Origin: Amoebidium appalachense
Lineage: Eukaryota; Ichthyosporea
Direction of reading: 5' to 3'
Length of the DNA: 64,000 nucleotides
Assembly (NCBI GenBank): GCA_963693365.1
Contig: CAVNZM010000004.1
Location: 10,106,001-10,170,000, forward strand
The translations under genes and the position numbers were made by a program. The notes beneath the pieces were generated by a model. That model saw nothing but the letters and a program-made list of their open reading frames with translations, searched no databases and was not told the DNA's origin. Shown here piece by piece: positions 45,045 through 58,619 of this stretch (positions within the stretch are counted from its first letter, which is position 1; each line of letters opens with the position of its first letter).

Positions 45045-46858
45045 ATGCACACTTTCTTAGCCCTTGTTGCCACCGCGGTAGCCCTTCCGTGCGCCAGCGC
45101 CCAGAGCTGCATTGTAGAATGGGGTCAGTGCGGAGGCCAGGGTTTCGTAACCACTCAAACATGCTGTGCAGGACTCGTGTGTGAGGGCACGGAATGGTGG
45201 CAATCATGCAAGAAACCAACCGGCACAACTACCACCACGTCTGTTGTCCCTACAACTACCACTGTTGCAACCACCACAACTACGACAACCACCACTTCAA
45301 AACCAGTAACTACGACGACATCTGCAAAGCCTATCACCACTACTAGTAGTAGTGTGACCACCACACGTACTACGACTGCAACGGTGACCACCACTAAAAC
45401 CACAACTACCACAAAACCCACAACAACAACCACAACCAAGCCACCAACAACAACTACTACAACGACCAAGCCGACAACAACAACAACAAAAACAACGAGT
45501 ATTCCATCGGTATGTATTGCACTCCTAGTGCTTCGGCGCCTTGCTAAATTGCATAAACATGCAATAGGCCTGAACCAAAACTTTCCTTACACTGCTTTAT
45601 ATCTTTAACGGAAAAAGTGATCTGAACAACTGTTGAGTCCTGCAAACTAGTCTTGTGCTGTATCCCCAGAATTAGAAATTGTGTAAATGCATGGCTAACC
45701 CCCTCATCTTTTGTTCCAACAGTCCACATGTCCGTCGGACCAGCCCGCAATCACTAACCAAGCCCTCCTGGACCGCATCAAGTTCCAAACACGCACCCTA
45801 CCAGGCACCCCCACCATCGACCTAGCCAACCCCGCAAACAATCCACCCAACGTGCAACGTGTGATGCGCATTCTGCCCGAATCATCTTTCAACTACCTGT
45901 TCCCACGCCGCAATGAAGTCTACACGTACCTTGGGCTGCTGAAGGCCATTGCAAAGTGGCCGGCATTTTGCGATGATGCGTTTGATGCCACCAAGAAGGA
46001 CGAGGTTTGCAGAAAGGAGCTGGCTTCGAGTTTCGCACACTTTGTTCAGGTGAGTTTTGCCTGCTAATCTGATGCACTGGGCTAAAAGATGTATTTTTTT
46101 TGGTGGTGGTGGTGGGGGGGGGGGGGGGGGGGGGGTATCTACTAGTGTTGGGGCAATCTAGAGGCACAAAAATATTGGGATGATGAATGCAGACAGATGA
46201 AGGAAAGGGGCCGTTGGTGGATCGTGAAATGGGGGTAAAGGGAGTGCAAGAACGTGGAAGACACGGTAACCCCTTACCAATATCTGCAAAGTGCATACGT
46301 GACTAAACCTTATGAACTGATCATAGATATCACAGTTATTTCTCATGTGCATAAAAAAAAAAAAAGGTGCAGTGTAGGACATTGTGCCAGCTCTTGCCGA
46401 CTTTGAATACATCTTGCCTACCTGTAGTTAACTTATTCGCTCATTTTCCCTTACCAGGAAACGGGTGAAAACTCCCCCTGGACCGAACAGACCATGGGCT
46501 ATGCGCTCTGGCGGCAGGGACTCTACTACATTCGCGAGATCGGCCAGGGACCGTATCGTGACCAGTGTGACGACACAACCTGGTGGGGCAAATACTACCC
46601 ATGCTCCACCAGTGCCTCCTACTACGGTCGTGGGGCCAAGCAGCTCACGTACATGTACAACTACGGCCCATTCTCTGATGTTGTCTTTGGTGATCGCACG
46701 GTTCTTCTGAACAACCCTGACCTTGTGGCTACGGATGGGTTTTTGGCTTTTGCCTCCGCCATCTGGTTTGGAATGACACCTCAGGTAACCTACCCCTTGT
46801 GTTAAGAAGATCGCTCGTCTTCCCCTACCCCCCTACCCCCCCCCCCCCCCCCCCCCCC

Positions 46859-46890
<32 letters not shown>

Positions 46891-48086
46891 TATACACAAC
46901 CTGGACCGCACCCACCTGACAAACATATATCATAACAACGAAAAACGACATACACGTATCGATATCGGGCCGGTAATAATGTAATCCTAGACTTGTTTTG
47001 ATCTCTATCACTAACCCAATTTGAAGGTTCTTCCTCTTCTGATTTTCCTTTAAGTTGACACCGTTAATGGTAACTTGCCTTCATTCGGAATCCGAACCTC
47101 CTGCTTGTAGCCAACCCCCCTCCCCCCCCCCCCCCCCCCCCCCCGTTCTCTCCGTAAACCCCGGTCCCCACTCTCCCCTGCTAGAGATTATCTCCACGGT
47201 ACAATTTGTTTTTGAAAGAAAACTCCAACGAAAAAAAAAAATTTAAAAAATCCTATGGAGTTACTCATCCTCTTCCTTTATCCGCAGTCCCCCAAGCCCA
47301 GCATGCACGACATCAACAGCGGCTGGTACCAACCGGGTGCCCTCGAGGCCTCCCTCAACATCATCCCTGGGTTTGGGGCCACCATCAACGTCATCAATGG
47401 GGGGTTGGAGTGCGGTCAGGGGGGTGCCACCGAGTCCCAACAGGTGCAGAACAGAGTTGCCGCCTACCGAAATTTTGCCGCATACCTAAATGTGCCCTAC
47501 ACTGAGGCTGAGCTTGGCTGCCGCAACATGAAGCCATTCCCGTCCAATGGCGTGGCTGCACTGGACCTCTACTGGTAGGTCGAGCATGTTTTATTCGGGG
47601 TGCTTCTTTTTCTTTATGTTTTCTTTCTTTCTTTCTTTCTTTTCTTTTTTTTTTTTTTTTCTTTTTTGGGAGGCCGGGGGGGGGGGGGGGGGGGGGGGGG
47701 GGGAGGGACGGAGGAGGCCCTAAAACAGGGCGCGAGAGAGGGTGGGGAGGGGAGGGGGGGGGGGGGGGGGGGGGAGGGGGAGGGGGGGGGGTAAGGGAGA
47801 GGGAGAGGAGGGGACGGAGAGGGATGAGAAGGGCAGAGAGAGAACACCCACCACTTTGATGCGCATAATGCCGTGCTTTGTGCCCGCTTAGCGATGTTCC
47901 CATATATGGCTACAAACAAGCCCTAACCATTGGCCCAATACACACAGGGACCGTGACTGGGCCTGGCAGACTTGCCGCTGCAAGCAGGTGACCTACCAGA
48001 CCCCCTTCAACATGCTCACACCAAGCCTCGGATACAACCAGTGTACCTGCAACTTCTTCGATGTCAACTGCAACAAAAGGATATAA
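45045..48086 (+). CDS. Secreted GH19 chitinase with N-terminal CBM1
   Basis: Five exons: 45045-45509, 45723-46049, 46458-46784, 47288-47574, 47948-48086 (stop TAA); 514 residues. A signal peptide (1-19, cleavage after CASA) is followed by a fungal-type carbohydrate-binding module CBM1 (20-56: WGQCGGQGF, TCCAGLVC, four-Cys pattern with aromatic W51/W52). A Thr-rich, O-glycosylation-prone linker (57-155) comes next, then a GH19 catalytic domain (156-514). GH19 marks: FNYLFPRRNEVYTYLGLLKA, CRKELASSFAHFVQETGE with the general-acid Glu about 265, YYIREI with the likely second Glu about 291, YYGRGAKQLTYMYNYG, and SGWYQPGALEAS. The C-terminus is Cys-rich. The enzyme should cut chitin or chito-oligosaccharides outside the cell by inversion; the CBM1 anchors it to crystalline polysaccharide. 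CBM1 is typical of fungi and oomycete-like organisms, GH19 of plants and bacteria, so the pairing is notable. Intron 2 and intron 4 carry G-tracts, intron 3 C-tracts. Confidence 0.95.
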
Positions 48087-48513
48087 CTATGCAATTGCCT
48101 TATAAGGATATTTAGGGCGGTAACGGCTGTGTGGGAAATTTGATTTTGATCGTGGTAAGAAATTAGGCTACAGAGAGCAGTTAGTTGCTACGAGATATTG
48201 TTTGAGCACACCTGAGTAGTTAGTTGGGAACGCCACCCAGCATTCAACTCTTTTCTCATTGCTTCTAGACTCAGATATTCTTGTAGCATAGATGTAGGGC
48301 AGCACTTGTGCGGCTGCTAGCTAACTAGGAAGCTTTCTGTTGCTGTACGATGATGATGTGTATCACGTGCATACACTGTCGTAAGATTTGCACTAGAAAA
48401 GCGAATTTTTGTGCACTTCCGTGATCGGACTTTGTGAGCAAAGTAGCAGCACCAATCATTGCAGTTTTTTTTTTCTAAGTTTTAAGGACACCAAAATCTA
48501 ATATTTGTCATAA

Positions 48514-48523
48514 AATAAATAAA
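48514..48523 (+). promoter_or_regulatory. Polyadenylation signals (overlapping AATAAA x2)
   Basis: AATAAATAAA about 430 nt past the chitinase stop codon, followed by a TAAGTAACTCTAATATTTTG stretch. Good candidate for the chitinase 3' end. Confidence 0.5.
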
Positions 48524-48770
48524 GTAAGTAACTCTAATATTTTGCGGGGATGTTAAGGTGTTTAATCGTGACACGGTTGACAGCCCAGTGTCCTCTTTAA
48601 TGGAATCACGGGATTGAAGCAGAGACGACTGTTATGTTAAACGGGATATCAAATTGCACACAACCGCTCCCGTGCTTGGTAGGCTCTGAAGCAAGGACAC
48701 CCACATACGTTTAAACACACAGAAGAGTATATGCATTGAAACATTTATGACGAGTACGCAGACAAACACA

Positions 48771-48803
<33 letters not shown>

Positions 48804-48900
48804 GTACACATGTGTACAACACACACATACATGCACAGATGCACACGCCGACGTGCCAGGTGCCTCGTGGCATAGTTTCACACACACCAACACAACTGGA

Positions 48901-48954
<54 letters not shown>

Positions 48955-49134
48955 ACCCCGCCCCCCATTTTTCTTCCCCTCATGATCACTACACTGTGAC
49001 ACTCTTGCACACACACAAGCACACACTGTAGACGGGCAGACACACACGCAACAAGTCACCGATGACAGCAGGCTGCATGATGCAAGCTTATTACAGATAC
49101 GTCTCCCCCCCCCCCCCCTCCCCCCCTCCTCCTC

Positions 49135-49135
<1 letters not shown>

Positions 49136-49193
<58 letters not shown>
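49136..49193. repeat. Poly-C tract, 58 bases
   Basis: An uninterrupted C homopolymer in intergenic DNA, the longest of several tens of C/G tracts in the window. Its length in the assembly is probably only approximate. Confidence 0.95.
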
Positions 49194-49977
49194 ACACACA
49201 CCCCCTCTCCCCCAGCTACCACACACCCTCACACACACGTGCCCGCTCGCGCACGCACACACACCACCCCACAGCACGCACACGCACGCGCGCGTGCACA
49301 CACACGTGCGCGCGTGCACACGCACGCACGCACGCATTTTCGCGCGCGTGCGCGCACACACACATGTACACACACGCAGGCCTAGGTGGTGCCACAGGTA
49401 AAAAGGCATATGGTGATTTTAGCTTACGGTGAAGATAACTTTTGTCCATGCATACGTTGCTACCTGATGCAGGCCATCGATATCAGAAAATCCAATCACA
49501 CGTGTGCACTAAACTGCAAATATATCCACGTATGCACAAAGACGGGTACACCCACATCATACATGTACACGACACACACCCACACCATACATGTACACAC
49601 GGACACACACCCATATCATACTGTAACATGTACACAGGCAGACACCCACATCATGCTGTAACATGTTCACGGGCACACACAAACACATTAACACGATTTT
49701 TCGTGCGGCCCGTCGCAAACGACACACTGGCCATGCATGGTCGCCGGTAACAGAAGGGTTTCAACCCCCTTCCATTTATTTCATTCGTTCAATTCAACTT
49801 CGCAAACCATGATCTGTCACAATAGCCCAGTCGCCCGCACCAGACACAGCCACAATCTGATAGCGAGCCCTCTCCCCCCCCTCTCCCCCCCCCCCCCCCC
49901 CCCCCGCAAAAAAACAAAAATACAAAAAACAAAAAAGATATTCAACCTACAGCCCGACCACCACCACCATGCTCGGT

Positions 49978-49983
49978 TTTATT
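49978..49983 (-). promoter_or_regulatory. Candidate polyadenylation signal AATAAA (PPIL2)
   Basis: TTTATT on the plus strand about 300 nt past the PPIL2 stop in transcript sense. A second one lies at 49775-49780. Confidence 0.35.
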
Positions 49984-50279
49984 TCAATGGAGAAGATTGC
50001 AGGTGCCGAAAATCAAAGGGAGCCAACATCACAATTACAACTGTGGAGCCATCCCTATTGCTAGTTAGGCAATGCTAACGAAAAAAGGCACACATACAAC
50101 GCCGGTCATTCATATGATTCATCTAAACAAAAAATGTGTCAGTTCTAAAACAGGAGGTGGGAAGTATTTCCGTATCGACACTATCCTCCTCCTACAAAGG
50201 GAACCACCAAAACTCCTCCACAAAAGCCAACCAAAAACAAACAAGACGACAAACGACAGTGCTGTGGCCCTTTGACCAA

Positions 50280-50657
50280 TCACCAGTTGTCGAAGTTGCC
50301 AAATTTGGAAGCTGTAATAACCTTTTTTGGCTTGGGTGCCGGGAGGTCTTCATCGTCAGCAGCCGGTCTCTTTGCAGAATCCAAACCCGAGAATTGGACC
50401 GCAGCAATGTATTTTCCTGGCCCCTCCCGTACGGCTTTTTTTGGCGCAGCAGCTGCGGCCAATTTGGCTGCCTCGGCGACCTACGTGTGTTTGTGTGTGT
50501 GTGTGTGTGTTTGTGTGTGTGTGTGCACGTGTGCACGTGTGTGTGTGGGACAGGGTTAGACTGCCGTACAGAGCACCAAGTCCACAATTGCAACGACCAC
50601 GGACACCATCAGGACATTGCAGGTGTGTGGGACGTGCGCTAGTTTTTTTTTTTTTTT

Positions 50658-50689
<32 letters not shown>

Positions 50690-51234
50690 GAATGCGTCAA
50701 AAAGTACGAAGTACACAAGAACAAAACGGATAACACGATGCAGAATGCAAGCTATACATAAAGAGTATGCATAATAAGCAGAGCCCATCCTCAGGGGGGG
50801 CCCACGTCACCCACAGTACCCGAGTTTCGACCTATTCACCTCGTTAACGAAACCCAACTCAGATACTGTTTCACTTGAACATGGGTAGGTCACCCTTCTT
50901 GATCAGAGACGAGCAGGGTTGCTTATGCAGGCAAGGGCAGTGGGAAAGGCCGGGGGGGGGGGGGGCATGGTTGGGCTTTGGACAGGTGAGGGGGCACAGA
51001 AAGCGACCAGGTGCAAAGAGCAGCCATGAGAACATAGGGAAGAGAGAACAGGGTCGGGACCAAAATATGCATATCTATGGCTAGTGATATGCGTGAAAAG
51101 GATAGATGGAGGCTAGGAGCACGACAATTGCGTGTCAGTGCGTGCGTGCATGTGTGTGTGTGTGCGCGCGCGCGCATGCGCGCGGATGTGTTTGTGTGCG
51201 TGGAAAGAGGGTGGTGGTGGTGGTGGTGTTGGTG

Positions 51235-51285
<51 letters not shown>

Positions 51286-51541
51286 GGGAAGGAGGGTGGT
51301 GGTCGTGGTAGGGGGAGGGGAGGGGGGGGGGGGGGGGGGGGGTGGAGGTAACAGTGTGCACTGACCTTTTTCTTTTCCTCGGCCTTCTTTTCCAACTCCT
51401 CCTCCTTCTCCCTCTCTATGTCGGCAAACGGATTGACGAACACAACCACCTTCTCGATCACAATGTCTTGCTGTAAGTGTGGGTGGTGAGTGGTTACTAC
51501 ACAGCCGGCTGTGCAATGAGCAGTAGTAGAGGTAGTGCCCC

Positions 51542-51584
<43 letters not shown>

Positions 51585-52729
51585 CCACCTACTCGCCCAC
51601 CCAGCTGCATCTCCCTTCGACATATTTAAACCACCATCCCACAACTACCCCAGCCCATTTGCTACACAGCCTTATCCTAAAGAGGCCCATAGGCGTGTAA
51701 AGGGTTGTTAATGGACACAAAGTGGCCAAAACATGTAGTGTGCTGTCTGCCTGTGAACATAGACCAGAGTTGATGCCTAGAACATGTAATGGCTCAAAGA
51801 CACCAGGTGCCAAAGTGGGGGCTAGGAACGAGTGTGCTTCTTTTTACTTCTTGCTTCTTTCCTTCGTTCCCTCTTCTATCTTGTTACCTATCTTTATTCT
51901 CTTTTCTTTCCTTTCTCTCTTGCATTTGTTTTTTGTTCTTTGAGACGGGGTAGGTTGGGGAGGGGGAGGGAGGGGAGGGGGGGGGGAGGGGGGGGGGGGG
52001 GGGGGATGTACCTTTGGCTTATCTTTGTCGTCACAGTCGACCCTCTCCATCTTAACCAGTGTGTCTGCACAGTGACAGTCAGATGCCACACACCAAGTGC
52101 CCCCCACCACCCCCTCTCCTCCCCCCACTCTTCTCCCCTCCCCCCCCCCCCCCCCCCCAAAAAAAAACCTCCCCCTTTCCCCCCTTTCTCCCCCTCCTCC
52201 TCCCGCCTTGTGTACCCCACTAAGTCCTACACATCCCACTTATCCCACAATGACGTATACTATGAACCCATTCACATTCACTCCCTCATAAACACCAACA
52301 CTCGCATACCTAACACCCCAGCACCCACCAACCCACCCAAGCACGTACCCATGCCACCGACGATTCTGGCAAAGATGGTGTGCTTCTTGTCCAGGTGGGT
52401 GCATGGCCGGAATGTGATGAAGCTGGAGAGGGGGGGGGGGGGGGGGGGGGGGAGGGGCACGGGGGCTTTGGTCAGGCCGCGGCGCATTATGCTAATAACT
52501 CTTCAGAACCCTCCCTCTCCTCCCCCCCCCCCCCCCCCTCCCCCCCCCCCCCCCACCACCACCACCACACACACACACACCCTTAAAAGGGAGAAAGAAA
52601 ACACAACACATGCAGGCATCCCGCCACTCACACCACCACCCTTTTCCCCTCCACGGCTCGCACGTAGCCAAAGTAGCCCCCTCTCCTTCCCCCCCCCCCC
52701 CCCCCACCACCACCACCATCACCACCGGT

Positions 52730-52774
<45 letters not shown>

Positions 52775-55700
52775 CCTCCCCCCAAACACACACACACACA
52801 CAGGTCCTCACTAGATCATGCATTCATTTTGCCACGATAGGGGCAGACCACCTGACCCAATATGAAAAGGCAGTTGGGCTCTACTGCTGCAGGGGCTCAT
52901 CTTTTTGCTTGTCACCTCCACAAACCATATCCCTCCCCCCCCGGTACCCCCCCCCCCCCCCCTCCCCCCACCTCTTTCTCATGCTCCTGTCCTTTCCCTC
53001 TCTTCCTCTACTAATGCCCCTTTCCCGCTCTTTCCTCCATATCCCCCCTCTCCCCTATTTAGACAAAAGGGAGCCAGGCGGGATCCGGGGTGGCAGTGAT
53101 GTAAATGGAGGGTATATGGGTGGGTGTTTTCTTTCTTTCTTTCTTTCTCTCTCTCTTTCTTTTTTCTCTCTTTTTTTTTTCTTTCCTTTTTTTTTTTTGT
53201 ATGTGGGGGGAGGGGGGGGGGGAGGGGGGATGGTGCCGATGGGTCTGCCCTTTCCTTCTCCCTTTGTTCTTATTCTTCCTCTTTTCCCTTTCATTTTTTT
53301 TCTTTGTATGGTGTGCATGCACGTACAACTGGCTCTTGTTTGTGTCCGGACCACTGTTTGCCATGCTCAGGGTGCCCCTCTTGTCGTGCGACAGCTCCAG
53401 CTTCCACTCATCCTCAAAGGCACCCCCCTGTGCACACAGTGTCAGTGCTTGCAAGATACCCGATTGCTTGCGTGATGTAGTCTATTATGATTCCAAGGAC
53501 CCATACAAGCCAAATCTGACAAAACGAAGAAACAAAGACTTCAAACATCCAACAGAGTCAGCAAGATTTCGCTTCCCTTCTGTACAGGACCCTGTATGGA
53601 GAAATGAGGAGGCAAGGCTAGAGGGGAGGGGGGGGGGGGGGGTGGGGGTGTAAACAAAAATGAGCCCCATAAACGATCCACAGCTAGAGTGAAGCCGGGG
53701 AGGTTGAGGTTGAGGTGAAGGTGAAAGTGGAAGTGAGATTTCTTTTTCCTTTCTTTCTTTTTTTTTTTTGGAGGGGGGAGGGGGAGGGGGGGGGGGGGTT
53801 TGAATGCGGAACGCAGTACGAAGTACGCATACACGATGAGAAGCATGGTGCAGGACACATGCAAAGGCAAACATTCAAGTATGCAACATCAGCCATGCGC
53901 ACAGTATGCGTCATAAGCAGAGCCCATCCTCAGGGAGGGCCCAAGTCATCAATTGCGTCTGAGTTTCGACCCCTTAGCCCGCGTATATACGACGCTCCAA
54001 CTCAGACAGCAGCATCAACTGAACTTGGGTGGGTCAACCCGTCTTGATCAAAGACGAGCAGGGTTGCTTATGCAAGCAAGGTGAGCAGAACGGTGAAGAT
54101 GTGTGTGTAAACTAATGCAGTGCAGCGAAAAACGTGTATGTGCTTACAGATGCACGACACAGAGCAACCATGCCCGGTTGCATGGAAGTAAAGATGTCTC
54201 CACACAGTGGTCTGTCCTGAAAGGACACCTCTGAAAGAAGACAGGGGGGGTTTGAATGCGGAACGCAGTACGAAGTACGCATACACGATGAGAAGCATGG
54301 TGCAGGACACATGCAAAGGCAAACATTCAAGTATGCAACATCAGCCATGCGCACAGTATGCGTCATAAGCAGAGCCCATCCTCAGGGAGGGCCCAAGTCA
54401 TCAATTGCGTCTGAGTTTCGACCCCTTAGCCCGCGTATATACGACGCTCCAACTCAGACAGCAGCATCAACTGAACTTGGGTGGGTCAACCCGTCTTGAT
54501 CAAAGACGAGCAGGGTTGCTTATGCAAGCAAGGTGAGCAGAACGGTGAAGATGTGTGTGTAAACTAATGCAGTGCAGCGAAAAACGCGTATGTGCTTACA
54601 GATGCACGACATAGAGCAACCATGCCCGGTTGCATGGAAGTAAAGATGTCTCCACACAGTGGTCTGTCCTGAAAGGACACCTCTGAAAGAAGACAGGGGG
54701 GGTTTGAATGCGGAACGCAGTACGAAGTACGCATACACGATGAGAAGCATGGTGCAGGACACATGCAAAGGCTAGGGGGGGGGGGGGATCGTACCCAGGC
54801 CGATTCACCGCCAGTGCCGGTGCCTGTTGGGTCACCACCCTGGATCTGTGCACACAGTGGGTTAGGTGTGTGGGTGGGAGTAGTATTCACAGTGTATGTT
54901 CTTGATTAGGCATACGGAGGGGGGTTTGAATGCATACTGCATACGGGGGGGGGGGGGGGGGGGGGGGTCACAGTGTAAGTTAATTATCGGGCACACAGGT
55001 GGGGTGGTGCTCACTCAAAATTTATGTTCTTGATGTGAATAGCCAGGGGAACGGAGTGAGATAGGCAGCGAAAAGAAAGCGTTTTTGGTGGTGTAGCAGG
55101 CAAAGGATTCTGTGTGTGAGCATGGGTACGTGTATGGGCACACTGGTGCGCGTGTGTCTCCTAACTACCTGTTTTTACCTTTTCCTTGTTCTTCCTTCTC
55201 TATCTCATTCTTCCCCTCCCCCCCTCCTCCCCCCCCCCTCCCTTTATTCTTTCTCTGTGTGCACGCACGTGCACACATGTGTGTCTATTTGCCCTCCCCC
55301 TCCTCCCCCTCCCCCCCCCCCCAGATAAGGACAGAGGTGTGAGCATACTGTTTTTCGTGACTGGAGGTGGTCAAGTTTCAGCGCGCGGGGGGGGCGGGGG
55401 GGGGGGGGGGGGGGGGGGATGTATGAACCATGAAATTTCTGATGAGGCGGTGGAACTTAGTGTTGTTGTAGTAACCCCTCTCGGCCAGCAGAATGAAGTT
55501 CTCGCATGTCTTGGGCACCTGCACCAGTGGGCAAGTCAGGTGCCTGATACGGAAAAACGGCATGCAAACCCCTACTACGTTCCCCTTCCCCTCCCTCCCT
55601 CCCCCCCTCTTGTTTGGGAGCAGCTGGTGTGATAAGCCCTCATTAATCAAAAGTTTCATGCTCCTAGGTATGCTAACCCCACCTTCTTCCCCCCCTCCCC

Positions 55701-55862
55701 CCCCCCCCCCTCCCCCCTCCCCCCACGCCACAGCTACAATATGAAATACATCATGCTGCTGTTTCATTTCCCATAAATTATACCCAATATCCTCCCCCTT
55801 AATCCATTCCTTGCGGATTCCTACCCAAAAACTCACATACCTACCTGAAACTCACATATAAG

Positions 55863-55904
<42 letters not shown>

Positions 55905-56496
55905 TTTTTTCTTCCAGGCACCTACCACGTTGCAGTGCAGCTCTATGTTGATGTCGCCCATGTTAGTCTGTATGCGTGCATAGCCCTTCTTCTTGATCTT
56001 GCCGTAGCGCACATAATCCTTGGCCAGCAGCGCACCCTCGTTGCCTGTATGGGTAGGTGGGTCATCACATGGATATATCGATAATGTCAGTGCACATGTG
56101 GATGCAGTGTGGAAGGTGGGTGTGGGTGAGAGGTGCCTCCCCCTTCCCCCCCCCCTCCCCCCCCTCCCCCCCCCCTCCCCCCCTCCCCCCCCCCCCCCCC
56201 CCCCAGCCTGCCTGCCCAGTTCTTTGTGAATGGCTTGAAAAGATGGGCACGTATGCACGAGTGCATACACATACACACGCACCAACACACACAGACACAC
56301 ACATTCTTTGGTATTTGCAAACTAGTAGCAGCGAATAAAGAAGCTTGAGATATGGAGAGAAAAGAAGAAGAGGGGGGTGGGGGATATGGAAAAAAAGAAG
56401 AAGAGGGGGGGGGGGGGGGGGAGGGGGGGATATGGAGAGAAAAGAAGAAAAGGAGGGGGGGGGGGGGGGGGGGGATATGGAGAGAAAAGAAGAAAA

Positions 56497-56527
<31 letters not shown>

Positions 56528-56816
56528 AATGGTAAGTACGTGTGACAGGTGCTGTTGCTGTTGATGTGAAGGACATGGCCTGCCTGTTGTCGGATATGCT
56601 CTTGGAGATGCGCTCCTCATCTGGTGTCTCACCACCCCCCTCGGCCTTTTTGGTCTTGGCTGCTTGCTCTTGCTGCAAAACAAAAAAAATAGTGAAGTCG
56701 GTGGGGGATATTCATGCATGTTCCTTTTTCTGTAACTCCCATTCCCCGTTGCTAACAACTGTCAACATTAGTGGCTAATATTACTTGACCTCTTGCAAGA
56801 ACACTGTACTCAAACC

Positions 56817-56848
<32 letters not shown>

Positions 56849-57026
56849 AAAAAAAGGAAAGGAAAGAAAAAGAAAAGAAAAATAAAAAACCTTACAATGT
56901 TGAAAAATGATGTGGGTTTCGGCCAACATCCTCGAGTCCGATGCACGTTTGTTTCTCCAACACGTAGGGAAAATGGCAGTGAAAAAGAACAGTGGGGGAG
57001 CGGGACGCGCTTAGCGAAAGGGCGTG

Positions 57027-57060
<34 letters not shown>

Positions 57061-57590
57061 ACATTTGCGTGTTCCTGTATGCCTCTATCCTACCCACCGG
57101 CGTGGCTGGGGTTGATACCCTGGGCAAATAGCATCGTAGCACCCTAGCTAGAGTACTGTCGGTGCTGGGTGGAAGACGGTAGTTCCCCCTGAGGGCCCCT
57201 AGGGGTACCTCCGGGAACAAAACGGGATAAAAAAAAATAAAAATGTATGCATCTATGCCTCCCTTCGTTTGTGTGTGTGCAAGGGTCGCTGGATATCTGC
57301 AAATCTCTCTGTGAGCATATGCATGTGCATGTGTATTTATGCATGTGTGCCCGTCTATCCCGTACCTCCTTGTAGAATGTCTTCATTGCATCCTTGGCCT
57401 CTGCCGTTCTGCTGCGGATGTTGTATGCCGGATCATTCATCATCTTCTGGTCCTCTGTCCCAGAACACACAGTGTCAGCTCCATGGAATTGTACACAAGC
57501 ATAAACAAAAAACATCTGGAGTTGGCGACGTGTTGGGAGAAAAAGGAAGAGATGGAGTGCGGGTGATGGTGGTGGAGGGCAGGGGGCTTT

Positions 57591-57621
<31 letters not shown>

Positions 57622-57830
57622 GGGACTAGAGTGAAACAGACATGCAAGGTGAGACCGAGGGGCAGAGGCCTGCAGGTGCACGGATCGTGGGCTATATTAG
57701 TGTCGATTTTTTCTATTTATGTCATTTTGTTTGTTTGTGTGTGTGTGTGTTCGTGCTTGTTTTGTGTGTTTTTGTTTTTTGTTTTTTTTTTTTTAATTTT
57801 TTTTTTCCACCTTTTTAGAAGTGTGTGTGT

Positions 57831-57884
<54 letters not shown>

Positions 57885-58556
57885 GACTAGAGTGAAACAG
57901 ACATGCAAGGTGAGACCGAGGGGCAGAGCCCTGCAGGTGCACGGATCGTGGGCTATATTAGTGTCGATTTTTCCTATTTATGTCATTTTGTTTGTGTGTG
58001 TGTGTGTTCGTGCTTGTTTTGTGTGTTTTTGTTTTTTCTTTTTGTTTTCTAATTTTTTTTTCCCACCTTTTTAGAAGTGTGTGTGTTGGGGTGGGGGGGG
58101 GGGGGGGGGGGGGGGGGGGTATACCGGCCGAGACAACTTTCAGTTGGTTCTTCACGTGGTGGTATTCGGCAAAGTTCTGCTTCTCCGGATTCTGGGGGTC
58201 CTGTGGATGCAAATGGATGCACGGACACACAGTTAAGCTTCACGCCCCCTTCTGTTCTACGGCATGCTTGTGCCGGCAGATAGGAATGAGTCGGTACACG
58301 CCGCAGGGGGAGGGGGGAGGGGGGGGGGGGGGGGGGGTTCAAATTTCACGACTGGCTACACGGTGAAGTGGTGCCTGCACACAGCACATGATACGCTTCT
58401 GTTTTGTTTGTGCTGGCATTTGTTCATTGTGCGGAAACATATAAGAAGTGGCCTGGATTCGGAATTGTGTGGTTATGGGTAGCCATCACCATGCAGAGCA
58501 AAGTCGGCGGTTGAGTGAGCACAGCAGCAGCCCGGTGAGTGTGTGTGTGAGTGTGT

Positions 58557-58619
<63 letters not shown>

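Larger units (their letters stand above)
48087..50279. other. Convergent intergenic region
   Basis: Between the chitinase (+) and PPIL2 (-) 3' ends. The first 650 bp is AT-rich with no repeats. Then follow (CA)n (48765-48802), a C-tract plus A-tract (48901-48953), a 58-base C-tract (49136-49193), CA/CG-rich DNA (49194-49380) and a GTACAC/CACACC-rich stretch (49550-49690). No exon was recognised. Confidence 0.6.

Noticed and set aside
45155-45469. Minus-strand Val-rich open frame opposite the chitinase linker
   Set aside because: It is the antisense shadow of the Thr-rich linker (ACN codons).
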